Positions 26,645-35,509 of a DNA stretch of 64,000 nt are shown piece after piece. This DNA comes from Pseudomonas soli (GTDB lineage: Bacteria; Pseudomonadota; Gammaproteobacteria; Pseudomonadales; Pseudomonadaceae). The stretch covers positions 471,152-535,151 of the forward strand of contig NZ_FOEQ01000001.1 in the NCBI RefSeq assembly GCF_900110655.1, written 5' to 3'. The first letter of the stretch is position 1; the number at the start of each line of letters is the position of its first letter. Made by a program: the position numbers and the translations under genes. The notes under the pieces were generated by a model, which had not been told where the DNA came from, did not search any database, and saw only the letters and a list, made by a program, of their open reading frames with translations.

Positions 26645-27751
26645 ATGTCCATTCAATGCGAGGTATTGACCGGCGCCGACGGCGCCCGTATCGGCATCGC
26701 CACCCTTGACGCGCCCAAGGCGCTCAATGCCCTGACGTTGCCCATGATCGAAGTGCTCGACGAACGGCTGCGCGCCTGGGCCAGCGACCCCGGGATCGTC
26801 TGCGTGCTGCTGCGCGGCAACGGGCCGAAGGCCTTCTGTGCCGGCGGCGACGTGCGGGCACTGGTCCAGGCGTGCCGCGAACACCCCGGCAGTGTACCGC
26901 CGCTTGCGGCCACCTTTTTCGCCAGTGAGTACCGTCTCGACCATCACCTCCACACCTACCCCAAGCCCCTGCTGTGCTGGGGCCATGGCCATGTGCTGGG
27001 CGGCGGCATGGGCCTGCTGCAAGGCGCCGCAGTGCGCATCGTCACACCCAGCAGTCGCCTGGCCATGCCCGAGATCAGCATCGGCCTGTATCCCGACGTC
27101 GGCGCCAGCTGGTTCCTGGCCCGCCTGCCCGGCAAGCTTGGCCTGTTCCTGGGGCTGACCGGCGCGCCCCTCAATGCCCGCGACGCACTGGACCTGGGCC
27201 TGGCCGACCGCTTCCTGGGCGAGCATCAGCAGGAGGCGCTGATCGAAGAGCTGCTGCAGTTGAACTGGCAGGAGCAGACCGCCCTGCAGCTCAACAGCCT
27301 GCTCAAGGCCGAACAGCACCGTGCCTGCGTGGAGCTGCCCGAAGGGCAATGGCTGGCACGTCGGGCCGTGATCGACGAAGTGCTCGACGTCGCCGACCCC
27401 GTCGCGGCCTGGCGGGCATTGGCCGGCCTGGCCCGGCATGCCGATCCGTTGCTGGCGGCGGCGGGTCAGCGCCTGCATGAGGGCTGCCCGCTGACGGCGC
27501 ACCTGGTATGGGAACAGATCCGCCGGGCACGGCACCTTTCGCTGGCCCAGGTATTCCAGATGGAGTACACAATGAGCCTGAACTGCTGCCGTCACCCGGA
27601 GTTCAGCGAAGGGGTGCGCGCCCGCCTGCTGGACAAGGACAACACCCCGCACTGGCACTGGCCGGATGTGGCGCAGGTACCAGCGGCGGTGGTGGAAGCG
27701 CATTTCAGCAAGGTCTGGGAGGGGCGGCACCCGCTGGCAGAACTGGGATGA
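26645..27751 (+). CDS. Enoyl-CoA hydratase/isomerase family protein, probable 3-hydroxyisobutyryl-CoA hydrolase
   Basis: A 368-residue crotonase-fold enzyme. FCAGGDVRALVQ (about residue 66) forms one half of the oxyanion hole and HVLGGGMGLLQGA (about 117) the other. MPEISIGLYPDVGASWFLARLPGK follows, which in the HIBCH group carries the catalytic Glu and Asp. Length above 350 and the C-terminal helical part with NMSL-like YTMSLNCCRHPEFSEGVRA fit 3-hydroxyisobutyryl-CoA hydrolase of valine breakdown rather than a simple enoyl-CoA hydratase. Divergent from ung. Confidence 0.85.
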   Translation: MSIQCEVLTGADGARIGIATLDAPKALNALTLPMIEVLDERLRAWASDPGIVCVLLRGNGPKAFCAGGDVRALVQACREHPGSVPPLAATFFASEYRLDHHLHTYPKPLLCWGHGHVLGGGMGLLQGAAVRIVTPSSRLAMPEISIGLYPDVGASWFLARLPGKLGLFLGLTGAPLNARDALDLGLADRFLGEHQQEALIEELLQLNWQEQTALQLNSLLKAEQHRACVELPEGQWLARRAVIDEVLDVADPVAAWRALAGLARHADPLLAAAGQRLHEGCPLTAHLVWEQIRRARHLSLAQVFQMEYTMSLNCCRHPEFSEGVRARLLDKDNTPHWHWPDVAQVPAAVVEAHFSKVWEGRHPLAELG

Positions 27752-27778
27752 CGCATCGCGGTGCCTGTGCGCACGCGG

Positions 27779-28216
27779 TCAACGCGACCAGCCCCGCTCG
27801 CTACCTCGCCCGCCGTCTGGTCGACGGTCGCGATTGCCCTGGCCGTTCGAATGCCAGCGATCACCTCGGCGATCGTCATTGCGGTAGTCGTGGCGGTCGC
27901 GATCGCGCCCATAGTCGTAGCGCTGGCGGTTGCCATAGTCGTAGCGTGGGTTGCCTTGCCAGCGCGGCTGCACGCCGGGCGCCGGATAAGGGCGGTACTG
28001 CGGCACCGGTGCGGGCCGGTAGTAACGCGGCGCGGGCTGGTAGTAATAGCGTGGCTGCGGCGCCACATAGTAGCGATCCTCGCGGTAGTAGCCAGGGTAT
28101 ACGTAGCGATCGCTGGTGTAGTAGTCACGCCGGTAATAGCCGTTGTCCGCATAATAAGGGGCGCAGGCCGATGTCAGCAGTCCGAGCAGGACGATGAGCA
28201 GGATTCGTGGGTACAT
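27779..28216 (-). CDS. Tyr/Arg-rich lipoprotein of unknown function
   Basis: A 145-residue predicted lipoprotein. The signal sequence ends in the lipobox LLTSAC (Cys at residue 18). The mature part is low complexity: residues 22-80 are dominated by Tyr with Pro and Arg, and residues 85-145 by Arg, Asp, Gly and Asn. There is no recognisable domain. It is convergent with the hydrolase gene and divergent from the diguanylate cyclase. Similar Tyr-rich envelope lipoproteins are common in Pseudomonas and unassigned. A role in the outer membrane is inferred from the lipobox, which lacks Asp at +2 (Ala). Confidence 0.75.
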   Translation of the reverse strand: MYPRILLIVLLGLLTSACAPYYADNGYYRRDYYTSDRYVYPGYYREDRYYVAPQPRYYYQPAPRYYRPAPVPQYRPYPAPGVQPRWQGNPRYDYGNRQRYDYGRDRDRHDYRNDDRRGDRWHSNGQGNRDRRPDGGRGSERGWSR

Positions 28217-28428
28217 GGCGGCCTCCTGGACCGCAGGGGTGCCCGGCACAGCGGCGCTGGCGGGCGTCGATGGCAATGCGTTCATCGACACTGGATAAGA
28301 CAGTCGCGCCAGGGTTCGGTGCCATTTCTGCAACAAATTGAAACAGGTCGTATAACCCTGAAAAACATGCAGTCATTTTTCGGTCATCTCACTAGAATGT
28401 GGCCACCGGCACACTTCACGGGAAGATC

Positions 28429-29919
28429 ATGCCTTCGCCCTCCGCCCTGTTCTCGCAACGCTCGCTGATCCTTGCCCTGCTGCTGTTGCTGGCCTGCGGC
28501 TTCCTGGCCACCTCGCTGTTGAGCTACTACGCCTCGCGCGGGGCGATCCGCGACGGGATCGTCAACACCGAGCTGCCGCTGACCTCCGACACGGTCTATT
28601 CGGAAATCCAGAAAGACCTGATTCGCCCGGTGCTGATCTCATCGATGATGGCCCAGGACACCTTCCTGCGGGACTGGGTACTGGGCGGCGAGCAGGACAC
28701 CACGCGCGTCACCCGCTACCTCGGCGAAGTGATGGGCAGCCAGGTCACCTGCACCAGCTTCTTCGTTTCCGACCGCAGCCTCACCTACTACCAGGCCAAG
28801 GGCGTGCTCAAGCAGGTACGCCCCGATGCCTGGCGCGACGCCTGGTACTTCCGCCTGCGCCAGTCGAACAAACCCTACGAGATCAATGTCGACCTGGACA
28901 TGGCCAACCAGGACAAGCTCACCGTATTCATCAACCACCGCGTGCTCGACTACCAGCAACGCTTCATCGGCGCCGCCGGGGTGGGCCTGAGCGTGGAGTC
29001 GGTGGTGCGCCTGATCGATGACTATCAACGCAGGTACCAGCGATCGGTGCTGTTCACCGATGCGCAGGGCAAGGTCCTGCTGACCGGCTCCGACGGTGGT
29101 CCCCACGGCTTGCGCGCCGGCCAGCAACTGGCCGACAGCAACCAGTGGCAGGCATTGCTGGCGCGCATGCCGACACCCACCACCGGCAGCCATGAGTACA
29201 CCGACAACGACGGCCACAGCCACTTCCTCAACGTGCGCCTGCTGCCGGAGCTGGGCTGGTACCTGCTGGTGGACAAGCGCGAGACCGGCGCCCTGGAGCG
29301 CATCCGCCAGTCGCTGTACCTGAACCTGGCGATCTGCGCGATGATCACCCTGGTCGTGCTGTCGCTGCTCAACGCCATGGTCAAGCGCCACCAGGACAAC
29401 GCCGAGGCGCTGGCCACCCTCGACAGCCTCACCGGCCTGCCCAACCGCCGCAGCTTCGACCTGCTGGCCGGCCAGGCGCTGGTCGAGGCCCAGCGCGACA
29501 GTGCGCCGCTGGTCGCCCTGCTGATCGACCTCGATCATTTCAAGGCCCTCAACGACACTCACGGCCACCTGGCCGGCGACGAAGTGCTGCGCCAGTTCGC
29601 CAATGTGCTGCAGAGCAGCCTGCGCCAGTCCGATATACTCTGCCGCTGGGGCGGCGAGGAGTTCATCGTGCTGCTGCGTGAAGCCGAAGGCCGCCAGGCC
29701 ATCGAAGTGGCGGAGAAGATCCGTCGGCGCACCGAGCAACTGACCTTCAGCTATGCCGACCAGCCACTGCGCCTGACCGCGAGCATCGGCCTGTCTGCCC
29801 TGCAGCGCGGCGACAGCCTGCACAATCTGCTGACCCGCGCCGACCACGCCCTCTATCGTGCCAAACAAGGTGGACGCAACCGCGTCTGCAGCGAGATGCC
29901 CGGAACCGACCATGCCTGA
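28429..29919 (+). CDS. Membrane-bound diguanylate cyclase with Cache-like sensor
   Basis: A 496-residue inner-membrane protein that should make cyclic di-GMP. TM1 is at residues 11-34, then a periplasmic Cache-like sensor of about 250 residues (DAWYFRLRQSNKPYEINVDL and AAGVGLSVESVVRLIDDYQRR), then TM2 near 302-322. The C-terminal GGDEF domain has the active GGEEF sequence and, five residues upstream, the inhibitory-site RxxD (RQSD), so product inhibition is expected. LTGLPNRRSFD marks the domain start. It is followed by the CWC gene with an 8-bp overlap. Confidence 0.93.
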   Translation: MPSPSALFSQRSLILALLLLLACGFLATSLLSYYASRGAIRDGIVNTELPLTSDTVYSEIQKDLIRPVLISSMMAQDTFLRDWVLGGEQDTTRVTRYLGEVMGSQVTCTSFFVSDRSLTYYQAKGVLKQVRPDAWRDAWYFRLRQSNKPYEINVDLDMANQDKLTVFINHRVLDYQQRFIGAAGVGLSVESVVRLIDDYQRRYQRSVLFTDAQGKVLLTGSDGGPHGLRAGQQLADSNQWQALLARMPTPTTGSHEYTDNDGHSHFLNVRLLPELGWYLLVDKRETGALERIRQSLYLNLAICAMITLVVLSLLNAMVKRHQDNAEALATLDSLTGLPNRRSFDLLAGQALVEAQRDSAPLVALLIDLDHFKALNDTHGHLAGDEVLRQFANVLQSSLRQSDILCRWGGEEFIVLLREAEGRQAIEVAEKIRRRTEQLTFSYADQPLRLTASIGLSALQRGDSLHNLLTRADHALYRAKQGGRNRVCSEMPGTDHA

Positions 29920-30133
29920 CCCCCAACGCTGCCCCGCCTGCGGCGCCCTCAACCAATGCGGCCTGGCCGATCCACGCAGCGCCACGCAAGGCTGCTGGTG
30001 CTTCGAGGTGGTCATCGACTCGGCAGTCATCGAAGCCCTGCCCGCAGAACTGCGCGACAAGGCCTGCCTGTGCCCGCGCTGCGCACAGGTGGACGCGCAG
30101 CTCAAGGCAGCGCAGGCGCGCACTATCCGTTAG
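29912..30133 (+). CDS. Small cysteine-rich CWC-family protein
   Basis: A 73-residue protein with seven Cys: CPACGALNQC near the N-terminus, CWCF in the middle and CLCPRC near the C-terminus, the pattern of the cysteine-rich CWC family. It probably binds zinc or another metal. Function is unknown. It starts inside the end of the diguanylate cyclase gene (ATGCCTGA overlap) and ends 32 bp before rsuA, so it sits within one compact unit. Confidence 0.8.
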   Translation: MPDPQRCPACGALNQCGLADPRSATQGCWCFEVVIDSAVIEALPAELRDKACLCPRCAQVDAQLKAAQARTIR

Positions 30134-30165
30134 ACTGCGCGCCGATTTCCCGCAGACGACCCACC

Positions 30166-30858
30166 ATGCGCCTCGACCGATTCCTCGGCAACCTGCCCTG
30201 CTACAACCGCCAGCAAGTGCGCCTGCTGCTGGCGCAAGGGCGTGTGCGCGTGGACGGAGTGGCGACCGCCGACCCACTGCTGGAGGTGCGTGAATTCAGC
30301 CGCGTCGCAGTAGACGAGCAGGTGCTCCAGGCCGGGCACCCGGCACGCTACCTGATGCTGCACAAGCCCAGCGGTTGCGTCAGCGCCACCCAGGACCCAC
30401 AGCACCGCACCGTGCTCGACCTGCTGCCGGCGGCGCTGCGCGATGAGTTGCACATCGCCGGGCGCCTGGACTACAACACCACCGGGCTGATGATCCTGAC
30501 CAACGATGGCCAGTGGTCGCGGCGCCTGACCCAGCCAAAGACCAAGCAGCCCAAGACTTATCTGGTGCACACCGAAGACGAGATTGGTGCGCACTACGTC
30601 GAAAGGTTCCGTGAAGGCTTCTACTTCGCCTTCGAAGACCTCACCACCCTGCCCGCGCAGCTGGATATCCTCGGCCCGCGCAGCGCGCGCCTGACCATCG
30701 TCGAGGGCCGCTATCACCAGGTGAAGCGGATGTTCGGACACTTCCAGAACAAGGTGGTGGCGCTGCATCGGGAAAGCATGGGGTCGATCACCCTGGACCC
30801 GATATTGCATCCTGGAGAGTTCAGGGCGTTGACCGACGCGGAAATCGCCTCGGTCTGA
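30166..30858 (+). CDS. rsuA: 16S rRNA pseudouridine(516) synthase
   Basis: A 230-residue RNA-modifying enzyme of the RsuA/RluB family. An N-terminal S4 RNA-binding domain (MRLDRFLGNLPCYNRQQVRLLL) precedes the catalytic domain with GRLDYNTTGLMILTNDG, in which the Asp is the nucleophile. KTYLV and EGRYHQVKRMF complete the family motifs. It modifies U516 of 16S rRNA. The ATG at 30166 fits the family N-terminus; the frame is open further upstream across the CWC gene but not coding there. Confidence 0.92.
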   Translation: MRLDRFLGNLPCYNRQQVRLLLAQGRVRVDGVATADPLLEVREFSRVAVDEQVLQAGHPARYLMLHKPSGCVSATQDPQHRTVLDLLPAALRDELHIAGRLDYNTTGLMILTNDGQWSRRLTQPKTKQPKTYLVHTEDEIGAHYVERFREGFYFAFEDLTTLPAQLDILGPRSARLTIVEGRYHQVKRMFGHFQNKVVALHRESMGSITLDPILHPGEFRALTDAEIASV

Positions 30859-31236
30859 GCCGATCACCATTCGGCGGTTTCCCACCAAAGATTGTCCCGA
30901 CGGCACTTGCGCGATCCTAGCCGCGCTGCTTGACTGCTAACTCGTCGGTCTGCATGTGACCAACCAGTCACAACCGCAGTCCAAGACGCCCTTTACCGGC
31001 CACCTGGGGTCTCGATGCCCTGGGGCACGGTAATCGCCCGCCACAACAATACCGTCGACACCAGCGTCAAGGATCGACACAAGGGCCCACCGGTTTTCAG
31101 TTCCAGGCGAATGCCTACCTGTCATAAAGCACGTGCACCCTGATGGCCATTCCGGTCGGTTCGGCGCCAGCCCGCCAAGCGACCACGCAGGCCACGAGGT
31201 GACGCGAATACCCTTTTTGCGCCAGGAGTCGATGAC
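30859..31236. other. Gap between rsuA and phaG, probable phaG control region
   Basis: 378 bp with no convincing gene. A minus-strand open frame (30937-31455) runs into phaG but has no family features. GGGCAC-N5-TCGC (31023-31037) keeps the invariant GG and GC of a sigma-54 promoter but deviates elsewhere, so it is only a weak candidate. AGGAG at 31224-31228 is the phaG ribosome site. Confidence 0.4.
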
Positions 31237-32121
31237 ATGAGGCCAGAAATCGCTGTACTTGATATCCAAGGGCAGTACCGGGTTTACACGGAGTTCCATC
31301 GCGCGCAGGGCGCCGAGAAGACGATCATTCTGATCAATGGCTCGTTGGCCACGACGGCGTCCTTTGCACAGACAGTGCGCAGCCTGCACCCGCAGTTCAA
31401 CGTGGTGCTGTACGACCAGCCGTACGCCGGCAAGTCGAAACCCCACAACCGCCATGAACGGTTACTGACCAAGGAAACCGAGGCGCACATCCTGCTTGAG
31501 CTGATCGAGCACTTCCGTGCCGATCACGTGATGTCGTTCTCCTGGGGCGGCGCCTGCACCCTGCTGGCCCTGGCGCACCAGCCGCGGCTGGTGAAGAAGG
31601 CCATCGTCAGCTCGTTCTCGCCGGTGATCAACGAACCGATGCGCGACTACCTCGACCGCGGTTGCCAGTACCTCGCCGCCTGCGACCGCTACCAGGTGGG
31701 CAACCTGGTCAACGACACCATCGGCAAGTACCTGCCGTCGTTGTTCAAGCGCTTCAACTACCGGCACGTCAGCAGCCTGGACAGCCATGAGTACGCGCAG
31801 ATGCACTTCCACATCAACCAGGTGCTCGACCACGACCTGGAGCGGGCGCTGAAGGCCGCGCGCAACATCGACATCCCGGTGCTGTTCATCAACGGCGACC
31901 GCGACGAGTACACCACCGTCGAGGATGCGCGCCAGTTCAGCCGCCATGTCGGACGCAGCCAGTTCAGCGTGATCCGCGGTGCCGGCCACTTCCTGGACAT
32001 GGAACACAAAAGCGCCTGCGAGGATACCCGCGATGCCATGCTCGGTTTCCTCAAGCCGGCCTTGCGTGAATCCCGCCAACGCTACACACAGGAACCGGGG
32101 CAGCATGCACTGGCGATCTGA
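31237..32121 (+). CDS. phaG: PhaG, (R)-3-hydroxyacyl-ACP thioesterase/CoA transacylase of PHA synthesis
   Basis: A 294-residue alpha/beta-hydrolase-fold enzyme that diverts 3-hydroxyacyl-ACP from fatty acid synthesis into medium-chain polyhydroxyalkanoate. The sequence MRPEIAVLDIQGQYRVYTEF, the nucleophile elbow SFSWGGACTLLALAHQP, and the run SHEYAQMHFHINQVL are near-identical in my recollection to P. putida PhaG. The closest alternative, RhlA, is less similar at these places. GDRDEY and GAGHFLD supply the Asp and His of the triad. It stands alone, away from the phaC operon, as is usual. Confidence 0.95.
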   Translation: MRPEIAVLDIQGQYRVYTEFHRAQGAEKTIILINGSLATTASFAQTVRSLHPQFNVVLYDQPYAGKSKPHNRHERLLTKETEAHILLELIEHFRADHVMSFSWGGACTLLALAHQPRLVKKAIVSSFSPVINEPMRDYLDRGCQYLAACDRYQVGNLVNDTIGKYLPSLFKRFNYRHVSSLDSHEYAQMHFHINQVLDHDLERALKAARNIDIPVLFINGDRDEYTTVEDARQFSRHVGRSQFSVIRGAGHFLDMEHKSACEDTRDAMLGFLKPALRESRQRYTQEPGQHALAI

Positions 32122-32237
32122 CCGCATCGGCGTCCTGTAGCCCTCGCCACCCTCAGGCTACGGGCCGCCGACAGGCTTTTTTACAAGCTTGGGGCTTCTC
32201 ATTCGAGGAGGGTTCTGGTAAAAAGTCTTGCTTCGAA

Positions 32238-32311
32238 GCGGGTATAGTTTATTGGTAAAACTATAGCTTCCCAAGCTATTGAGGAGGGTTCGATTCCCTC
32301 TACCCGCTCCA
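32238..32311 (+). tRNA. tRNA-Gly(CCC)
   Basis: Acceptor GCGGGTA/TACCCGC, discriminator T and encoded CCA (32309-32311). The anticodon loop CTTCCCAAG region gives anticodon CCC. The T arm has GAGGGTTCGATTCCCTC. Total 74 nt with CCA. Confidence 0.96.
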
Positions 32312-32354
32312 TCTCGCATTCCCCGCACGACGTTCCATTGACGTCGTCGCTGTC

Positions 32355-32380
32355 AAAAGGAGCCTCGGCTCCTTTTTTCT
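32355..32380 (+). terminator. Rho-independent terminator after tRNA-Gly
   Basis: AAAAGGAGCC and GGCTCCTTTT form the stem (32355-32376) closed by a short loop and followed by TTCTTTT. It ends the tRNA-Gly transcript. Confidence 0.85.
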
Positions 32381-32499
32381 TTTCCAACGTGCCTTTGTTG
32401 ATCTGGCCCATAGCCACCGCCGCGCCAATTGGCTTGAATACACAGCCGTTCGCGGCGCCTGACCGCTACGCTTTCTGAAACATCTCCAAAGGACTGCGC

Positions 32500-34200
32500 A
32501 TGTTTCTCTCCCGCTGGCTACCGGGCCTGGCCAACCTGCTGCACTACCGCCGCGAGTGGTTCCATGCTGACCTCCAGGCCGGCCTGTCGGTGGCCGCGAT
32601 CCAGATCCCCATCGCCATCGCCTATGCGCAGATCGTCGGCCTGCCGCCACAGTACGGCTTGTATGCCTGCGTGCTGCCGATGATGGTCTATGCCCTGGTC
32701 GGCAGCTCACGGCAATTGATGGTCGGCCCGGACGCCGCCACCTGCGCCATGATCGGTGGCGCCGTGGCACCGCTGGCCATGGGCGACCCGCAACGCATCG
32801 CCGAGCTGTCGGTGATCGTCACCGTGCTGGTGGGCGTGATGCTGATCGCCGCTGGGGTGGCGCGGGCCGGCTTTATCGCCAGCTTCTTCTCGCGGCCGAT
32901 CCTCATCGGCTACCTCAACGGCATCGGCCTGAGCCTGCTCGCCGGGCAGTTGTCGAAGGTGGTGGGATTCAAGATTGAAGGCGACGGATTCGTCCTCAGC
33001 CTGATCAACTTCTTCCAGCGCCTGGGCGAGATCCACTGGCTGACGCTAGCCATTGGCCTGGCCGGCCTGGGCCTGCTGATCTGGCTGCCACGGCGCTATC
33101 CGCGGCTGCCGTCGGCGCTGGTGACCGTGGTGGTATTCACCGCCCTTGCCGGGCTGTTCGGCCTGGACCGTTTCGGCGTGGCGATCCTCGGCCCGGTGCC
33201 GGCGGGCATTCCCGAGCTGGCCTGGCCACAGAGCTCCCTGGCGGAAACCAAGAGCCTGCTACGCGATGCGCTGGGTATCGCCACCATCAGCTTCTGCAGC
33301 GCCATGCTCACCGCCCGCAGCTTCGCCGCCCGCCACGGCTACGCGATCAACGCCAACCATGAGTTCCTCGCGCTGGGCGTGAGCAACCTGGCCGCCGGCA
33401 TTTCCCAGGGCTTCGCCATCAGCGGCGCCGACTCGCGCACCGCAGTCAACGACATGGTCGGCGGCAAGAGCCAGCTGGTGGGCATTATCGCCGCACTGGT
33501 GATCGCCTTGATCCTGCTGTTCTTCACCGCGCCCATGGCCTGGATTCCCCAGGCTGCGCTGGGCGCGGTGCTGCTCATGGCCGGCTGGGGTTTGATCGAC
33601 GTGAAGTCGCTCAAGACCATCCGCAAGCTCAGCCGCTTCGAATTCTGGCTGTGCCTCCTGACCACGGTCGGCGTACTCGGCCTGGGCGTGTTGCCGGGCA
33701 TCGTGTTCGCCGTGACCCTGGCCATCCTGCGCCTGCTCTACAGCATCTACCAGCCCACAGACGCCGTGCTGGGCTGGGTGCCGGGCATCGAGGGCCAGGT
33801 GGACGTGCGCCAGCACAAGGATGCCCGCACGGTGCCAGGCCTGCTGGTGTACCGCTTCGACGACGCGATCCTGTTTTTCAACGCCGACTACTTCAAGATG
33901 CGCCTGCTCGAAGCCGTGCAGAACGTGGACAAAACCCAGGTAGTGCTGTTCGATGCGGAAGCTGTGACCAGCATCGACGTCAGCGGCATCGCCGCCCTGC
34001 GCGAGGTGCGTGACACCCTCGCCGCCCAGGGCATCCACTTCGCCATCGCCCGCGCCCGCGGCACCTTCCTGCGCATGCTAGTGCGTTCCGGGATGGCGCG
34101 GGAGATGGAGGAAAACCTGCTGTTCGGCTCGGTACGGGCGGGGATTCGGGCGTATCGGGTATGGCGCAACAGGGCTCGCCGGGAGGGTGCTGCGGATTGA
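32500..34200 (+). CDS. SulP-family anion transporter with STAS domain
   Basis: A 566-residue inner-membrane permease. Residues about 30-410 are the SulP transmembrane region, with the signature AYAQIVGLPPQYGLYACVLPMMVYALVGSS and ISGADSRTAVNDMVGGKSQLVGI. The C-terminal cytosolic STAS domain (about 440-555) has the conserved LFDAEAVTSIDVSGIAALREV. Substrates of the family include sulfate, bicarbonate and dicarboxylates; the sequence alone does not decide. No partner carbonic anhydrase or cys gene is next to it. It starts 120 bp after the tRNA-Gly terminator. Confidence 0.9.
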   Translation: MFLSRWLPGLANLLHYRREWFHADLQAGLSVAAIQIPIAIAYAQIVGLPPQYGLYACVLPMMVYALVGSSRQLMVGPDAATCAMIGGAVAPLAMGDPQRIAELSVIVTVLVGVMLIAAGVARAGFIASFFSRPILIGYLNGIGLSLLAGQLSKVVGFKIEGDGFVLSLINFFQRLGEIHWLTLAIGLAGLGLLIWLPRRYPRLPSALVTVVVFTALAGLFGLDRFGVAILGPVPAGIPELAWPQSSLAETKSLLRDALGIATISFCSAMLTARSFAARHGYAINANHEFLALGVSNLAAGISQGFAISGADSRTAVNDMVGGKSQLVGIIAALVIALILLFFTAPMAWIPQAALGAVLLMAGWGLIDVKSLKTIRKLSRFEFWLCLLTTVGVLGLGVLPGIVFAVTLAILRLLYSIYQPTDAVLGWVPGIEGQVDVRQHKDARTVPGLLVYRFDDAILFFNADYFKMRLLEAVQNVDKTQVVLFDAEAVTSIDVSGIAALREVRDTLAAQGIHFAIARARGTFLRMLVRSGMAREMEENLLFGSVRAGIRAYRVWRNRARREGAAD

Positions 34201-34308
34201 GGGAGGGGGACTACCACGCACCGACGCCCCTTGAACGGGGCCTCGGATCGGCTTTACGACAAACAAGCCCGCGCCACAGTCTGTGTCCCCTGCCCATCAT
34301 GTTGCCGA

Positions 34309-35367
34309 TCAGTAACCCAGCTTGCGCAGCAACTGGCCTTCGTTCTGTGGCATCGGTCGTTTATAGAAACGCATCAGCTCACCGGCACGGTTGGTGAAGA
34401 TGCCGTCGACGCCGGCTTTCATCGCCTTGTCGAAATCCACCGCCTCGTCGAGGGTGTACACGTGCACCAGCAGCCCCTTGTCGTGGCTGGCTTGGTTCAT
34501 CCACGGCTGAATCAGGTCGGAGTAGCTCTGCTCGCCGAGGTCGGTGCGGATTGCCGAAGGGCCGGTACCAATGGCGCCACCGGCCTTGGCATAGTCGAGC
34601 CAGCGCAGGAACTCGGCACGGTCCTTGGGTTGCTGACGGGCGTAGAAGGCCGACTTGACCTGCTCGCCGGATTCGGCGAAGTCCTGCCCCGATGCCGGCT
34701 CGATGCTGCCCTTGGCCACCCACAGCAAGAGGATCTTCGGTACCTGCGGCATGGCCTCGTGCAGCAGCTTGAGGCTGTTGCGATCGAAGGTCTGCAAGAT
34801 CACCTTACCCGGCTTATCTAGCCAGCCACGGGCCTCGAGGCGCTTTTTCAGGTCCTGCTCGATACCGGGAAACTGCGCCGGCTCCTTGGTCTCGATATAC
34901 AGGCCCGGGTGACGCTCGGGGTTGCCTTCGGCGATATCGATCACTTCGTCCAGGGTCAGGATACGCTGGCCCTTGAACGCTTCGCGGGCACGCTCTGGAT
35001 AGGCCTTGTTGAACCAGCTGCCGGCGTCCAGCGCCTTGAGTTCGGCCAGGGTGAAGGCACTGACCGGGCTCGCTTTGCGCTCGGGGTAACGTGCGGCGAC
35101 GTCGCTGGTGCGGGCCAGCATATCGTCGTGGACCACCACCAGCACGCCATCGCGGGTGCGTTGCAAATCCATTTCCAGGTAGTCGGCGCCCAATTCGCGG
35201 GCCAGCAGGTAGGCAGGAGTGGTGGATTCGGGAGCATCGAACGAGGCGCCACGGTGGGCGATCACGGCCGGATGCGGGATGTCCTGGGCCTTGGCGAGGG
35301 CCTTGCCGTCAGTGGCATGGGCCGCGGTGCTCGCCAGCAAGGTGGCCAGGAGAAGGGTCTTGTACAT
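34309..35367 (-). CDS. glpQ: Secreted glycerophosphodiester phosphodiesterase
   Basis: A 352-residue periplasmic enzyme that cleaves deacylated phospholipids to glycerol-3-phosphate. Residues 1-18 are a signal peptide (LLLATLLASTAAHA). The GDPD TIM-barrel opens with VIAHRGASFDAPESTTPAYLLA, holding the catalytic His and metal-binding Glu, followed by DYLEMDLQRTRDGVLVVVHDD with the second His. The C-terminal GVDGIFTNRAGEL is the usual closing motif. It is close to E. coli GlpQ in length and order. Divergent from the DUF4917 gene. Confidence 0.92.
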   Translation of the reverse strand: MYKTLLLATLLASTAAHATDGKALAKAQDIPHPAVIAHRGASFDAPESTTPAYLLARELGADYLEMDLQRTRDGVLVVVHDDMLARTSDVAARYPERKASPVSAFTLAELKALDAGSWFNKAYPERAREAFKGQRILTLDEVIDIAEGNPERHPGLYIETKEPAQFPGIEQDLKKRLEARGWLDKPGKVILQTFDRNSLKLLHEAMPQVPKILLLWVAKGSIEPASGQDFAESGEQVKSAFYARQQPKDRAEFLRWLDYAKAGGAIGTGPSAIRTDLGEQSYSDLIQPWMNQASHDKGLLVHVYTLDEAVDFDKAMKAGVDGIFTNRAGELMRFYKRPMPQNEGQLLRKLGY

Positions 35368-35509
35368 GGGTAATCCTTTGCAGATCGGGGCCGGCCTCTG
35401 GAAGACGCCGGCAAGGTCAACGGTGCAGTCCTTGAGGGCGCAAGCCTCGCACACTCTGCATGACATGCTAAAGTCCCCGGCGTTTTCCGCCACACCCAAT
35501 GGACCGCCC

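Noticed and set aside
30937..31455. 172-codon minus-strand frame between rsuA and phaG
   Set aside because: It overlaps the start of phaG and shows no family resemblance.
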